Shown: positions 20,601 to 32,545 of the stretch, piece by piece | Position numbering within the stretch: the first letter of the stretch is position 1 | Layout of the letters: the number at the start of each line of letters is the position of its first letter | DNA from: Engraulis encrasicolus | Taxonomy: Eukaryota > Chordata > Actinopteri > Clupeiformes > Engraulidae | Direction of reading: 5' to 3' | Assembly: GCF_034702125.1 (NCBI RefSeq) | Contig: NC_085876.1 | Location: forward strand, 5,248,864 to 5,312,863 | DNA: 64,000 nt | Translations under genes and position numbers: made by a program | Notes under the pieces: model-generated | The model's database searches: none | What the model was told of the DNA's origin: nothing | What the model saw: the letters and a program-made list of their open reading frames with translations, nothing else

Positions 20601-22743
20601 TTAGAGATCTGCTGTAATTTCATTCCTTAAATGCAAGTATAAATCCACTGCTTGATAAGCATCACCTGGAAGATGCAGCTGTGACTCCACCATCAGAAAG
20701 TTGCAGAGATTGTAGATGTCTGTGTCACATGGGATAGTTTGTCTGAATGTGCAATCAGACTGACATAACTGTATATCAGCTCTGTCCACTGGTGAGATGC
20801 AGTCTTCACTCCTGTAGAGGTCTGGGAACAGGTACATGATTTGGGGTCGACCACTGGGAACTCTGTCATTCTTTGATGGTCTGATGATATGTGAATCCCA
20901 TACATCAGTGGTTTCATCCAATTCATCCTGGAAAGGGGCACACATTACAGAGTTTAAAAAGTGCAATTGACCTCAATGTGGACAATAGGCAAGTGATAAG
21001 ACCCCCCTATTTTTTCTTTCCAAAGGGCGCCGACCATTGTGGTGAAATGTAGACATTTTATAAACTGCCAAACCACCCATGTGATTTACCTGTTGAGATG
21101 TACGCTTTGCGAAGCTTTTTATGTCGGGCGCACAAAAAGACGCCTTAAAGACCGTTTGGCTGAACATAAATATGCAGGAAAAAGTGGAAATTGTGATTAT
21201 GCCATGTTTAAACTGAGACACATGCCAATGCCCCTGTTACATTCACTGCTATTGGCATTGATCATATCCCCTTGAGCACAAGAAGAGGAGATGGACAGAA
21301 ACTACTCAACCAGAAGGAAAGCCGGTGGATACACAATCTAAATGCCATGTCGTATCCTGGTTTAAATGGCTGTATTGATATGGTGGCATTTCTTTGAGCT
21401 GTGTATTTAATGTTAATGGTGTATTCTCTTGCAATATAATTGTGCTGGAAACTCTTCTCTGTAATGCTGCTGCAAGGGCAGAATGACATCCACCATGTTT
21501 GTTTTGGGTACATGCGCACGCACGCTTTGGAGACCCGTTGGCGCACACGTTACCGGCGCGCATGGACTGGAGACGCGCACCCAAACATGACGCGAAAAGC
21601 ATAAAGGGAAGTGGGGGAGAGTTTGAACTCTTTTAAAGCCCTGATGAAGGCCAATGTTTGGCCGAAACATGTTGGCAAATTTTAATGTTCAAATATGAAC
21701 TAGCTACATTTAATGAAAAGCTTTTTAATGAAGACGAAGAGTGCCTTGGATTTCATCATACATCTCTAAGTTACGTCTAACCAAAGAGCACCTTCGCACC
21801 ACAAAAGAGAACGCCGAAGCCCTCTGACCCACACCTTTGTTTAAGTGATAAGATCATGCTCATTTAAGTTAAAATGCTGAAAGTTATGTAAGGGGATGGG
21901 AAGTAACGAATTACATCCACTCAAATTAATGTAATTTTCTTACAATTGTCAAAAACGGTGTAACACAATAAGGGACATTTGGAGGCTACCTGAATCATGC
22001 CCATGAAGCAGAACTGAATCAGACTTCGGTCCAAATATGTCCCACTGAATAAACCCCGGTCCTTCAGGTCTGTGAACAAGCAGATATAGAATTCCATGGA
22101 TTCTCTTCGGAGGAAGCCCCACCAACTCTCTATCCGCTGATTTGCTGTGCTTGCCCCTTCAATGTAGCTGTCAATACCGGAGCCGTCGTGAATGTTGCGA
22201 CAGAGAAAGCGTTGAAAGTCTCTGACTTTACCGTTCTCTGTGCCGCGGTCGCCTCTAACGACCCTCGGACAACCACCTAATCTCTCGACGGAATCCATGT
22301 AGTAGCCGCCGATTACTTTTGGATCGCTGCTGGTGGTGTATGCATTCATCCATATGATCTTTCGGGAAAAGCCATCAATGCAGCCGTTTATGCAAATGCC
22401 AAATGGTTTGAGTTTGTCGTAAGAATCCAAATGCCAAATGTAGTTGGGGCCTTTGGCAAAGTATCTCCGACGGCAGAGCCGTCGCCTTCCCCTCAGTTCT
22501 ACCCCTCTTGGATCGAGTTCTTTCAGAATGATGCGCACATCCTCCTTCTTGACATGAAGCCCATGCTCTTTGCATTTCTGGTACATCCACCTGTATCCAC
22601 AGAGTTGCCCAGATGTTTGTAATTGCTCTCCTATGAACTGAATAACACGGTCCAGTGGGGTGTATCCCTTGCGCCTGAATAAACCATTGGATTTCAGAAT
22701 TCTTCTTAAATGTCTTTCAGACAAAATATAGCGATGCAGAGCC
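20601..22743 (-). CDS. DDE integrase-like gene, two exons, 5'-truncated
   Basis: Exon A runs from about 22743 to 21990 and ends at a GTAGCC donor; exon B runs from 20927 (acceptor CTTTCCAG) to TAA 20603-20601; phase 0 to phase 0. From the first Met (22724) the exon shows a helix-turn-helix-like start (SERHLRRILK), then a retroviral/IS3-type catalytic core with D100 (WHLDSYDKLK), D159 (RGDRGTEN) and E199 (NQRIESWW). Exon B (DELDETTDVWDSH... SGRPQIMYLFP) matches the C-terminal part usual for stand-alone 'integrase core' proteins of fish and other aquatic animals. The frame is also open upstream for a few codons but meets a stop at the 22752 junction, so the N-terminus is missing. Function in the host, if any, is unknown. 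Confidence 0.75.
21002..21842 (+). mobile_element. 5'-truncated Penelope-like element with GIY-YIG endonuclease end
   Basis: Inserted in the integrase intron and flanked by the 11-bp duplication AAGTGATAAGA (20991-21001 and 21843-21853). Plus-strand frame 21039-21222 encodes a GIY-YIG domain start (THVIYLLRC...FYVGRTKRRLKDRLAEH); the rest (GIDHIPLSTRRGDG...) continues in another frame to a stop near 21397. The tail contains a CTGATGAAGGCC...GGCCGAAACATG stem-loop motif (21641-21670), typical of these elements. Confidence 0.85.
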
Positions 22744-22751
22744 GCGACCCC

Positions 22752-23109
22752 TCAACAAGGCATTTTTGCCCACAGAATCACTGCTCACTGCATTTTTTTC
22801 TTCTTTTTCGTACCATTCAGCCCTAGAGATGGTTGTGTGCGAATATCCCAGTACATCCCAGTAATCAGTCTTTTCTGAAATACTCAAATCAAGCCCTTTC
22901 GGCTTGACAGCCATGCCATGTTCAAAGTCATTCAAATAATTTTTCTTCCCCATTATGATGCTCGGTTTGAACTGCATCAGATCATCTCGACCATGTCTAA
23001 GTTTACATGCACAAATGCATTGAGTTGTCACCATGTGATTGGCTGATCAGAAATTTGCCTCAATGAGCAGTTGTACCAGGTGTTCCTAATATAGTGGCCG
23101 GTGAGTATT
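22752..23109 (-). mobile_element. right half of the split Tc1-like transposon
   Basis: Begins with TCAACAAG (22752-22759) and ends with the terminal inverted repeat matching 6782-6810. A minus-strand frame (starting near 22955) still reads like the transposase N-terminus (MGKKNYLNDFEHG... SISEKTDYW... SHTTISRAEW), a paired-type helix-turn-helix. It continues exactly where the 6782-7558 half stops. Confidence 0.85.
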
Positions 23110-23202
23110 GACAATGCAAAAAAAAAGCCTCTGAGAAAATATTGTTACAAATGACAGATGTAACAAAAGTTGAACTTTTTGAAAGGAGCCTCTGGTGTTA
23201 GT

Positions 23203-25600
23203 CCAGTCGTGATCCCCATAGGCCCCTATACTGAACCCAGAAATGTTGAGTACCCTAAAGTTTTTTTTGCAGAAATTTCATCTATAGGTCAAATGAAGGG
23301 GATTTAGCTTGGTTGCTCAAAGTTGCACTTTGGGCAATTTGCATAATTAGCAATATATCGTTAAGGTAAGACTACTATAGGTGAATAGGCAAAAAAAAAC
23401 TTTAATCATAGATATCACCTTGAAACTCTCTCAGTTCATTACTGATGATAAGAGAAGAAAAAAATGTATTGGATATTTTTTGTATTTTGATGTTAAGATA
23501 TGCAAATGAGGCCATGAATCATCAATTATGCACCAATTTGCATACGCACGAAATCAGCTTTGCATGGTAAAGCAGACTCCAAATTATTTTTCTGTGGGTA
23601 AAATATGTGTATTTCAGGGTTGAGTTAGTGAAAACCTTTTGAGGACCCTAGTCAAGAGGCAGTTTGGACATGTACCGTAGATGGATGAATTAGGTGTTGC
23701 ATGCTAAACAGCCGTAGCTTACTCTATGCATAATCTATCAATCGTGATAACATGAATCAATAATTTGCATCCCTCACCACACCATTTAAAAAAGTTTTGG
23801 GGGGACCTTATCTTACTACACAACAAAAATAAACCATTCACAGTTCATAAAGATGAATAGCAAGAAGATAATGAGGCTGAAGAGTGTCTCAAAACAGAAT
23901 ATGGAGATGGTGAAGGCTATGTGGTTCTAAATGTGTTAACATGTGTGCGCTTGCTTACACAATGGTATACAATAATTAATGGATTGGCTCTCAGTAATTC
24001 ATACCAAACATGTTCTATCAGGCTCAGGTTAGGACTCTATGTGCTGTGCTCTGCCAGTCAAGTTTATCCACACCAACCATACTCTGTCATTCAGGTCTGT
24101 GTGCACCAATGCACAAACAAGGTACAAGGTACATAGTCATGTTGTAAGAGGAAGGGGCCTTCTATAAACTGTTCCTTCAAGGTTGGGAGCATGGAATTGT
24201 TCAAAATGTTTTGGTATCCTGACGCATTCAAAGTTCATCTCACCGGAACAAAGGGGCCAACTCAAGAAAACAATCCCACATCATAATTTATCATGCACCA
24301 AATGTCATACTTGGCACAATGCAGTCCGAAATTGACCCTTCTCCTGGCATCCTCCAAAACCCAGACTTGTCCATCAGATTTCCAGATGGAAAAGCCTGTG
24401 TATCACTCCAAAGAACCCCAGAAGTCTCCAACAATCTAGAGTCCAGTGGCAGTGTGCTTTACACCATTGCATCTGGGGCTTCGCTTAGCACTTGATACAT
24501 GATACATGACTTGGGTGTAGCTTTTTGGCCATGGAAACCCATTCCATGAAACACTCTGCACACTGTATTTGGGCTAATCTGAAGGTCACATGAAGTTTGG
24601 GGCTCTGTATACAATCAACTGTATTCGGTGACATCTTTGCATTATGTCCTTCTCCGTCAGTTTATGTGGCCTACCTCTTCAGTATGGTTGAGCTGTTGTT
24701 TCCAGTGTCCCAGTGTTAATAAAGCTGTAGTAATAAAGCTGATAGTTGATTGTGGAACACATATAAATGAGAAAATTTCACAACTGTACACAATTTGTAA
24801 CACAGGTGACATTCTATGAGAACAGAATTCACACATGAATTCACTGAGCTCCGGAGAGCAGCCCATTTGTTCAGCATCTTAGCAGTAGTAGGTAGTGAAA
24901 GTGGACTATCAGATTTTGCTCCAAAACGTTTCGCTACCATATATGATATTTAAGGCCTTAAAGCCCTTCCTCAAACCAGTAAAATTACTCTTGTATAGTT
25001 ATTTTGTGTTTGTATACACAAGCATGCTGTAAATAGTTATTCTACACTGCATATTATCTTCATGCTGTATACAAACTATGCAGTAGGCTATGTAATACAC
25101 TGTATATAATATTGTATGGGGCAATTAATCTATCCAGGTCAAAATATCTTCTTGACCAGGTTCCTCAGAGGGTTGTCACTAACTCTAACCTGAAATATAC
25201 ATATTTTACCCACAGAAAAATAATTTTGAGTCTGGTTTTACCATGCAAAGCTGATTTTGTGTATATGCAAATTAATGCATAATTGATCATTCATGCCCTC
25301 ATTTGCATATCTTAACATCAAAATACCAAAAACATCCAATACATTTTTTTCACCTCTCATCATCAGTAATGAACTGAGAAAGTTTCAAGGTGATATGATT
25401 TTTTTTTTTTTTTTTTGCCTATTCGCCTATACCTAAACGATATATTTAGGCCTATGCTAATTATGCAAATTGCCCAAAGTGCAACTTTAGGCAACCAAGA
25501 TAAATCTCCTTCATTTGACCTATAGATGACATTTCGGCAATAAAACTTTGGGGTACTAAAAAATTCTGGGTTCATGAAATCACGACCAGACTATGTGAAA
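23203..25600. mobile_element. long inverted-repeat element with nested Tc1 remnant
   Basis: Arms of roughly 440 bp, 23203-23660 and 25160-25600, are reverse complements with moderate divergence (shared stretches include GGCAATTTGCATAATTAGC-like and CATCCAATACAT-type sequence). Between them lies a degenerate Tc1 transposase. No TSD was identified. Confidence 0.7.
24010..24900 (-). pseudogene. degenerate Tc1-like transposase
   Basis: Read on the minus strand this matches the familiar fish Tc1 transposase gene over most of its length (for example around TTGGCACAATGCAGTC, 24310 and CTCTAGAGTCCAGTGG-like at 24440), but is broken by many stops and indels. No open frame exceeds 75 codons. Confidence 0.7.
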
Positions 25601-25999
25601 TGAACACATTTGATAAAACAGAACATGTCAACTGACGTTATAGTATACAAGTCAGTGATGTCAACAGTGAAACATGGTTCGCTGCCTCGGAACATGATGA
25701 CCAGTAGGCTCTGGGCTAAACAAGTAGCCTAGGCCCTAGTCGACAACAAGACCATGGCCAGGCATAGTAGCCTAATTGTTTCAATACTTTCCAATGCCAT
25801 TATTGAAAGCTTATCTTGATATAGGCTACCTAACACGCCGCAGCTCAGCGCACAAACCAGTTCTAACCTACCATTCACAAGAGCAGAAAACTTCATTGAA
25901 AGCGAGACCTGCGGCATGAATTCACGCGCGACGCTGCTGCCGCGTGTAAGATGAATATCCGGGTTAACCGGGTGGTTTGCAGTTGGTTGAAGTGGAAAT

Positions 26000-26160
26000 C
26001 GCAGCGAAACTGTCACAGCAACATCGGGATGTTGTAATAATGTAGAAATTCAGACGCCTCGAAGCCACCGATGACATGCGATCCCGTCCTTTCTGTACTA
26101 GGTACAGAGGATCCGTGGGTTTAGCGATTTAGTGACAGGAGTGAACGTTGTCATCTGTTG
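26000..26160 (+). promoter_or_regulatory. smim13: probable 5' UTR exon and promoter region of smim13
   Basis: A GC-richer segment with many CGs runs to CTGTTGTAAGTAG, a good splice donor at about 26160. It precedes the smim13 start exon by about 200 bp. Transcription start is not defined by sequence alone. Confidence 0.45.
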
Positions 26161-26376
26161 TAAGTAGCTCTACCTTTGTTTTGCTAATGTTGCACAGCTA
26201 ACTAGCCCGTGGTTGTTGTTGCTGCATTAATGGTTGTTTTCTCGTTCACAACAATCTTCGTTTAGTTACCCAAGTCATCAGCTTACACTGCACATTCTGT
26301 TCAACTGCACAACTTTCCCCCCATAAATGACACTCAAAATTGTGCTTGCTTGTTTACTTGTAGGTGATTGGAGAAG

Positions 26377-28785
26377 ATGTGGCAAAACATCGGACTCACT
26401 GTACTGGCCATTATTGCAACACTAATATGCGTGCTACTCTTCATGGTGTTTGGTGAGTGGATTTTTAAAACCTACACCGCCGTCTTTTCTCAAAACTCAT
26501 TTGGACCCGGCTACAAATTGGGGCAGGCTACAATTTGAAGGCGTTACGTGCCGAAAAGCGAGTCCCTGCCAGAACACTCATTGAAACCAATGACATTTTT
26601 GGAGAGACAATTATACTATTTTTTGCAGAATGAATTACATGATTTATGAACTAAAAATATGCTTATGAAACACTACTCGTCCTCCACATAATATGAGTTT
26701 GAATGAAACCGTATATTTGTTATGACAATTCTTCGATTCTTGTATGGAAATAATACTGAAATTGTAACCAGCTGGTTGTAATACTTCCAGAAGGAATGTA
26801 GATGCTTTATTGGCAGGCTTTCCATCTTAAATAGTGTCGGATTTGTCTGCAAAAATAGGTTTTAAAAAATCTGAAAAATTGGTCATTGGTTTCCATCGGT
26901 TTCAATGAGGGCACGCGTGTTCTGGCAGGAACTCGCTTTTCGGCACGACATCGTCTTTAAGCCACAGTGGCCATATTTTACTTCGGTGCGCACCAAAGTA
27001 GTAGGTTCAGGCCTTTCCCTACACTCTTGGTGGGGGAATGATGGGCAAACACCAGTGACAATACTGAGACTAGAGAAGCGGTACGGAAAGTGGAACTACA
27101 ACGACCTCTGACACATTTCTGTGAAAAAAAGATAGGCATATCCTACTTGTATTGCTTTAAAACGTTTTTTTAGACCATACGTTTACTCAAAGAGGCAGGC
27201 AAAGGTCCAGGGTATAAACTGAGGAAAGGCCCAGTAGGCCTAGGCCTATATCATTTTAATAGAAAGAGAGCATGTCAGAGAAGTGAACATGTGAGCAAGA
27301 CCATTTAAAGGTCCACTGTGCAGTAGGATGGTGGTCAGAGTAGGTATTGCAACTATGCTGCTCATTGACATTGTGCTGACGATTGCCAAATTCGACCTCT
27401 CATGAATATTAAACTAAAAGTTAACTTACTAGTATGACCAAAGTATAGTAAGTTAGGTAACTAAAAATGTCTATTTCTGGACATTCATAATGGCAGACAT
27501 GTGACCTTGTACCTGTTCACCCCCCTCGTCAACTACAACGGTCTGGCAATGGGAGACACAGTTCGATAGCGCTGGGCCAAGACGGCACAGAGATCATAGA
27601 GGCCGTTTACTAACTCTGTTGGTTAGCCTCCGTTACACTTGGAGAAGATCCACCCTTTCATGTATGGAAAGAGCAATGTTTCCAGTCAGCATACATATAT
27701 TTGATGGTGGTTGTAAGCATTTGTGAAACAGGTAACATTTGTGAATGGGCAGCATGAATTCTGGAAATAAACTACCAAACATACAACATTGCAAACACAG
27801 TCAGCTTGCTAGTTAAGGTACCCAACAACCAATTACTATGTGGTACATTTTTAATTTGTGTCATATTGCTACTTCACATCACAAGCAAGTTTGAAAGCTG
27901 CTTGACAGATCTCTTAAAAGTCTGTGGTATGGTCACAAAATCTGTGTCACCTTTGGGACACAAAATCTGTGTCAGTTTCACAGATCTTGCAAAATGTTGG
28001 TGTACCTGGTCATGGAATGTTTTCCGTGATGGACTCATGGAAGTGCTCTCTCCATATTCACTATCACTACTTAACATACGGTATTCCAAATATCAGCACA
28101 AAGTTATTGCTGTGTTGTAAGGTGTTGTTAGTGTCTGATGATGCAGCATTTTTAGTTCAGCCCTTTCAAGTGAAGAGTAGCTCCTTTAAGTGATGATGGA
28201 AGAGGGAGTGTAGTCTTCCGTTTCTATAGCTGCTTGTGATAACTCCACCTAACATTAGGAACACTTTGAATTTTAGTTTCCTATTTGAAAATCAAATGGT
28301 TGAATGGTCAAGTGAAGTCAAGTGTACTTTATTTTCAAAATTATATGTAACAGGGTTAGTACAGAAGTTTGAAATTGTGTTTGACCAGTCGCCAATGTGC
28401 AATTAAACTAAACATACATATTAGACATTGACACACATATACACACACAATGTGCAGTAAAAAAAAAGTTGACTGTTCCGTCATAGTTGTATCATTGCAT
28501 GTTCTGTGATGGTGTTCTTACCCCACTCACCTCAATGCATGTTTTGTGTTCTAACTCATTCGCCTTGTTTTTGTTTTTCTTCCAGGGTGGTATGTTGTTT
28601 GGCAGCTCTTTTTGTCCAAGTTCAAATTCCTACGGGAACTGGTTGGCGACACAGGCTCACCACTAGCTGAGACGGAACCCTCCGAGTCGGAGAGTGAGAG
28701 GAGCTCCCCACCCACACCGACACCCCGCCCTAAAAACAAACCTCGCCAGAGGGTGGTGGTGCTGCCACAGGACACCTCTTCGTAG
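26377..28785 (+). CDS. smim13: small integral membrane protein 13
   Basis: Two coding exons: 26377-26452 (ATG, donor GTGAGT) and 28586-28785 (acceptor TTCCAG, stop TAG). The joined CDS is 91 codons, the same length as human SMIM13. The N-terminus MWQNIGLTVLAIIATLICVL is a single transmembrane helix continuing VLLFMVFGWYVVW, followed by the highly conserved FLSKFKFLRELVGDTGS and a Ser/Pro/Thr-rich tail. A non-coding first exon probably ends near 26159 (donor GTAAGT), with acceptor TTACTTGTAG before the ATG exon. It is a membrane protein of unknown function. It lies next to nedd9, as in human 6p24, which supports the call. The intron holds a MITE and LINE debris. Confidence 0.95.
26549..26946. 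mobile_element. MITE in smim13 intron
   Basis: Ends GTGCCGAAAAGCGAGTCCCT and, inverted, GTGCCGAAAAGCGAGTTCCT, continuing as an inverted repeat of about 60 bp. About 400 bp, non-coding. TSD not clear. Confidence 0.8.
27305..27800. mobile_element. dispersed non-autonomous repeat
   Basis: Starts near TTTAAAGGTCCACTGTGCAG and contains CTTGGAGAAGATCCACCCTTTC and ATGGGCAGCATGAATTCTGG. The same family, in the opposite orientation, occurs at 44526-45255, and a fragment at 31700-31840. Confidence 0.6.
28315..28460 (-). mobile_element. LINE 3'-end fragment
   Basis: AAGTGTACTTTATTTTCAAAATT at the left edge is the reverse of an AATAAAGTACA-type non-LTR tail. It lies within the smim13 intron. Short and degenerate. 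Confidence 0.4.
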
Positions 28786-30334
28786 ACCTACAGGCCGGCT
28801 ATCTACAACGTGCACCCCTGTCTCTTTGTAGACCTGTGGCTATCTATTACGCACGGGCCGCTGACAGCTTTGGCTGGGCTGGGACAAAGTCACCCCACAC
28901 CCCCACCCCCACATACATACTATGTAATGGGGACCCAATTCTGGGCCCTGCACAACTGACCCGTTAACACCGCCCATGGGATTTTTCACATAGACTAGCA
29001 GCCCATGCCTTTAGACCCCATGGTATGGTGTGCCATTTAGGCTTCAATTGTCACGTAATTCTTAATTTCTCTGCAGTATTCATTTCGTTTCACTCTCTCT
29101 GAGTAGCACTCATTCAGTGGAATATAAAAGAAGCCAGATGTGATGGTAAGCGTTGTGTGGGCAGGTAGTCTGTCCCTCTGTAAGTCATCGTTAAGTCATC
29201 GGTTCTTCACTGTCAGTATTCAAAGCTTAATAGAAATTGTTTAAACACAACGACATGAGTCTTATTGGCGGCAGCCTGGCCTCAATATCACACACACAAC
29301 CCACAGCACTCATTGAACTGAAGGGTAAAGGGGAATGGAATCCTGTCTTAGAAGCCATTTACACGCATATGGATTTTGTTTTTGAAAACGCATTGGTTTT
29401 GTGCAGTCAAACAGTTTTCCGTGTCAAAATCAGCTGACGTCCCCAGGCCACATTTTGTCCATGGTCATTGGTTTTGGCCCCTCGCTTTCCACGTCAATTG
29501 AGTTTTAGTATGCACATTTCAAAACTCTGGTTAAAAATATCCCATGTTGCCTTTACACATAAATGGATTTGGAAAAAAAAATCCTGTTATCTGCATATGT
29601 GTAACCAGCACCATAGTAAAACAATAATATAATAATGATGATGATTTAGGAAAATTGAGGGAAACTGACCACACTGACTTCTACCACCATAGTGTATACT
29701 GGCTTAATGGAATACTTCACTAAACTGCCCAGGTGGCACCCTGCCCACTGTGTTTTTGAACTGGTGGTGTTTCAGTGGGCACTGCATCATGATGTGTCCT
29801 GTTGTCACGGCAACAGTTCTGGATAAAACTGTACATTACAGGGCATCCCCCCAAAAAATACATTGTTAGAGCAGGTGGGTTTTTAAAATACATTATTTTC
29901 AAAGTGCAATACAGCTTATAGATATGATGTCATTGTTTTGCACCACATGTTCTCAAACTGACATTCACTCTGGTCCAGGCACTGCTGACCATGCGAACCA
30001 CACACACTCTTTTTGTGAATATTTGTGCATTGACTTTCAGTGACTGATGACTGAAGACTATGAGACATGGATGGAACAGTTTTAGAATAAGTGGTGACAA
30101 ACCATGAAACTGATTCTATTACAGTTTGACAAGTACCTTCATTGAAATAAATGCCCACTTTACATATATTTGTGTATACATTTTTGGGAAGCCCTGTACA
30201 TTGCCATTTCAATTTTGATTTTTGGCAAAAGTCCTTTTATCTTCTGAATAAATTTGTCTGATAAAAATGAAATGTTTCCTCTGAAGAGATAATTTCAAGT
30301 GTCACTTGAGTGCATGTTTTTTCCATTATTATTA
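28786..30334 (+). other. smim13 3' UTR and downstream sequence
   Basis: No further coding potential. An AATAAA at 30247-30252 could end a long 3' UTR, but nearer sites cannot be excluded. Confidence 0.4.
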
Positions 30335-31458
30335 CAGTTTCTCAATTGGTTTTGTACATTTCTCACAACAGAATAATAATTCTCAAAAGTTTTTGTTCAT
30401 GTGTCACTTCCTGGTGTTACCTGTGCACATAAAATCAGTTTCTCATTGTTTTCAGCATATAGCAAATGCTTTCGTCCACCACGCCATGGTTGTGTACAAT
30501 TCTCAGTTGTTTTCTACATTATCAATTGCTTTTGTCATATCACTCAAAAAGCCTCGTCACTGAATACATGAAAGTATCTTATGCCCCAAAACATTTAGGC
30601 CCTCATTGTACTGAACGTCTTGACAGGCAAAATGATTTACCAAGCTGTCTTGGGTTAAACACTGGATAATTTCCATTGGATTTTTGTCTATAAATATCTG
30701 TAAATATGATTGGTAAATTGCTCACAGGTAAATATTAACCCTCTCTAATCAAAGGCAGTAGAAGGGAATAATATTTCAAAGAGAAAACAGGCATGCAATA
30801 TAACAATAGGCACTGTACTGCACATTACTCTATGCCTCGTGCCCTTTATAATTACGCTCCACACAAAATTACAATATTGCCCTATTTCACAAGAGAGTAA
30901 GTGCACTTTATATAGAATCAGTGTATTGTTTCAAATTTATTTTGCTTTACAGCTCTATATTTTTTTCACATGGGCCTGCAAGACAGGTAAAAAAGGGGTG
31001 CTAGAGGGCGCATTTTTACACCTCAACCAGAGTTGGCTATTTTTTCTATTTTGCAATGAGAATACCTGTCAATAAATAGGTCATAGTCTAAATGTAGTAT
31101 ATCATAGTCTTATCTGACCAATGTTATATAAAGCCAAATGTACAACATTTCCCATCTAATCTAAACAACATTTAGCTTCAGAAAAGATCCTCAGAAGTGT
31201 ACTAGTCAATTGACAACATGACATCAATTTGACAAGCTTGTCCATAAATTGACACAATGACCAACCATTCTGATGGCACTGACACATTCATTGACACAAA
31301 AACTTGCTTTTGAAAGAAGGATTTTGACCAAGAGACTCGGTTTTGAAGGTCATCTACGGTGTTTTGCCATTTGTTAAGGCCGTTATGAGAATGAACTTTA
31401 TGTTTTTCAAATTGCGAGAGAGATTTGAAAAATGCTCCAAAGCAATTGAGAAAAACTG
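30335..31458. mobile_element. Tc1/mariner-like non-autonomous element
   Basis: Ends CAGTTTCTCAATTGG and CAATTGAGAAAAACTG are inverted repeats bounded by TA on both sides (30333-30334 and 31459-31460). 1,124 bp. No transposase frame. Confidence 0.75.
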
Positions 31459-32159
31459 TAAAGCAGTCTGGGTGAAACATGTCACTGATATCTAAATTCA
31501 GGGTACGATTTGTAGGGGGAGGGGTGGTTTTGAGATCGCCACTTTTTCCATATAATTGTAATCATAGTTTAATGTAATTCCATTGATATTGCTTGAAATC
31601 TGAAAACATACACCCCCCCCCTTCTGGTTTTCCGACAAATCGCAACCTGTCCAAATTCCTAATAAAAATAGTTTGCCCTAGCCTACAGTTATTTAATGTT
31701 GGATAAGGGTGGACACGGAGAAGATCCACACATTCATGTATGACCAGTTTTCCCAGTCACAATGAATACTAAGAAATTGATGGTCGTAGTAAATAGTAAT
31801 GAAAGATATAGTATTTGTGTATGGGCAGCAAAAACACCATGTTTAAAAAAATAAGGGAAAAATCAGAAAGGAGAAAAAGACTGGAAGATAAAGCAGCATA
31901 TTTGTTAGTTTACCTCACCTGACTGCTTAAGAATATGCATAGGCCTAGGCCTACTTCGCTATCCATTGCTAACAGATGCATATCTTGAATGACAAAGCCA
32001 TGAAGGATCTCACCAGGTAACAATCAGGATGTTACAGAATTTGTTTCTTATAAAAAAAGCATTTCATTTTTTATTTAATATTTTTATTTCATTATCCTAC
32101 AGTGCACATCATTAATGTGTACACCCCTTTTGAAAAAGAACATCTTGAACAATATTGAA
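31459..32159. other. intergenic, no gene recognised
   Basis: Contains the fragment at 31700-31840 related to the 27305 and 44526 repeats. Otherwise nothing supported. Confidence 0.4.
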
Positions 32160-32167
32160 ATAAACAC

Positions 32168-32545
32168 TAGTGTTGCACTGATACCGATACCAGTATCGGT
32201 GGATCGGCACTAAAATGGTGGTATCGGTATCGGCGAGTACCAACAAATAGGGCACCGATACCATTTACAGGTGCTTGTATGACCCTTAAACAGTTATTTC
32301 ATAGAGGCATTTAAAAAGTATAAACAGTTTTTCTGGATTCACTTTGTATTAGTCTTTTTTCTGATTCACAGAGGTAGGCAGAAGCCTGACAAAGCCATGC
32401 AATGATTTTACATCCAAGTAGTATGCACTGCAGCCCTTCATATACATTTCAAATAGGGTGGTATCGGTATCGGTATCGGCCGATACTGCACAGCCAGGTA
32501 TCGGGTACTGTATCGGGGCCAAAAAAGGGTATCGGTGCAAGACTA
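32168..32545. mobile_element. hAT-type MITE with perfect 8-bp TSD
   Basis: Termini TAGTGTTGCACTGATACC and GGTATCGGTGCAAGACTA are inverted repeats. ATAAACAC flanks both sides (32160-32167 and 32546-32553). The interior is rich in GGTATCGG repeats. Confidence 0.93.

Noticed and set aside
21306..21670. Minus-strand frames over the Penelope-like tail
   Set aside because: Antisense to the GIY-YIG fragment and its stem-loop tail; no recognised domain.
7805..22751. AGGGGT at both ends of the 15.2-kb block as terminal inverted repeats
   Set aside because: Only six bases match, the left one lies 250 bp inside the block, and the right one overlaps the duplicated target base.
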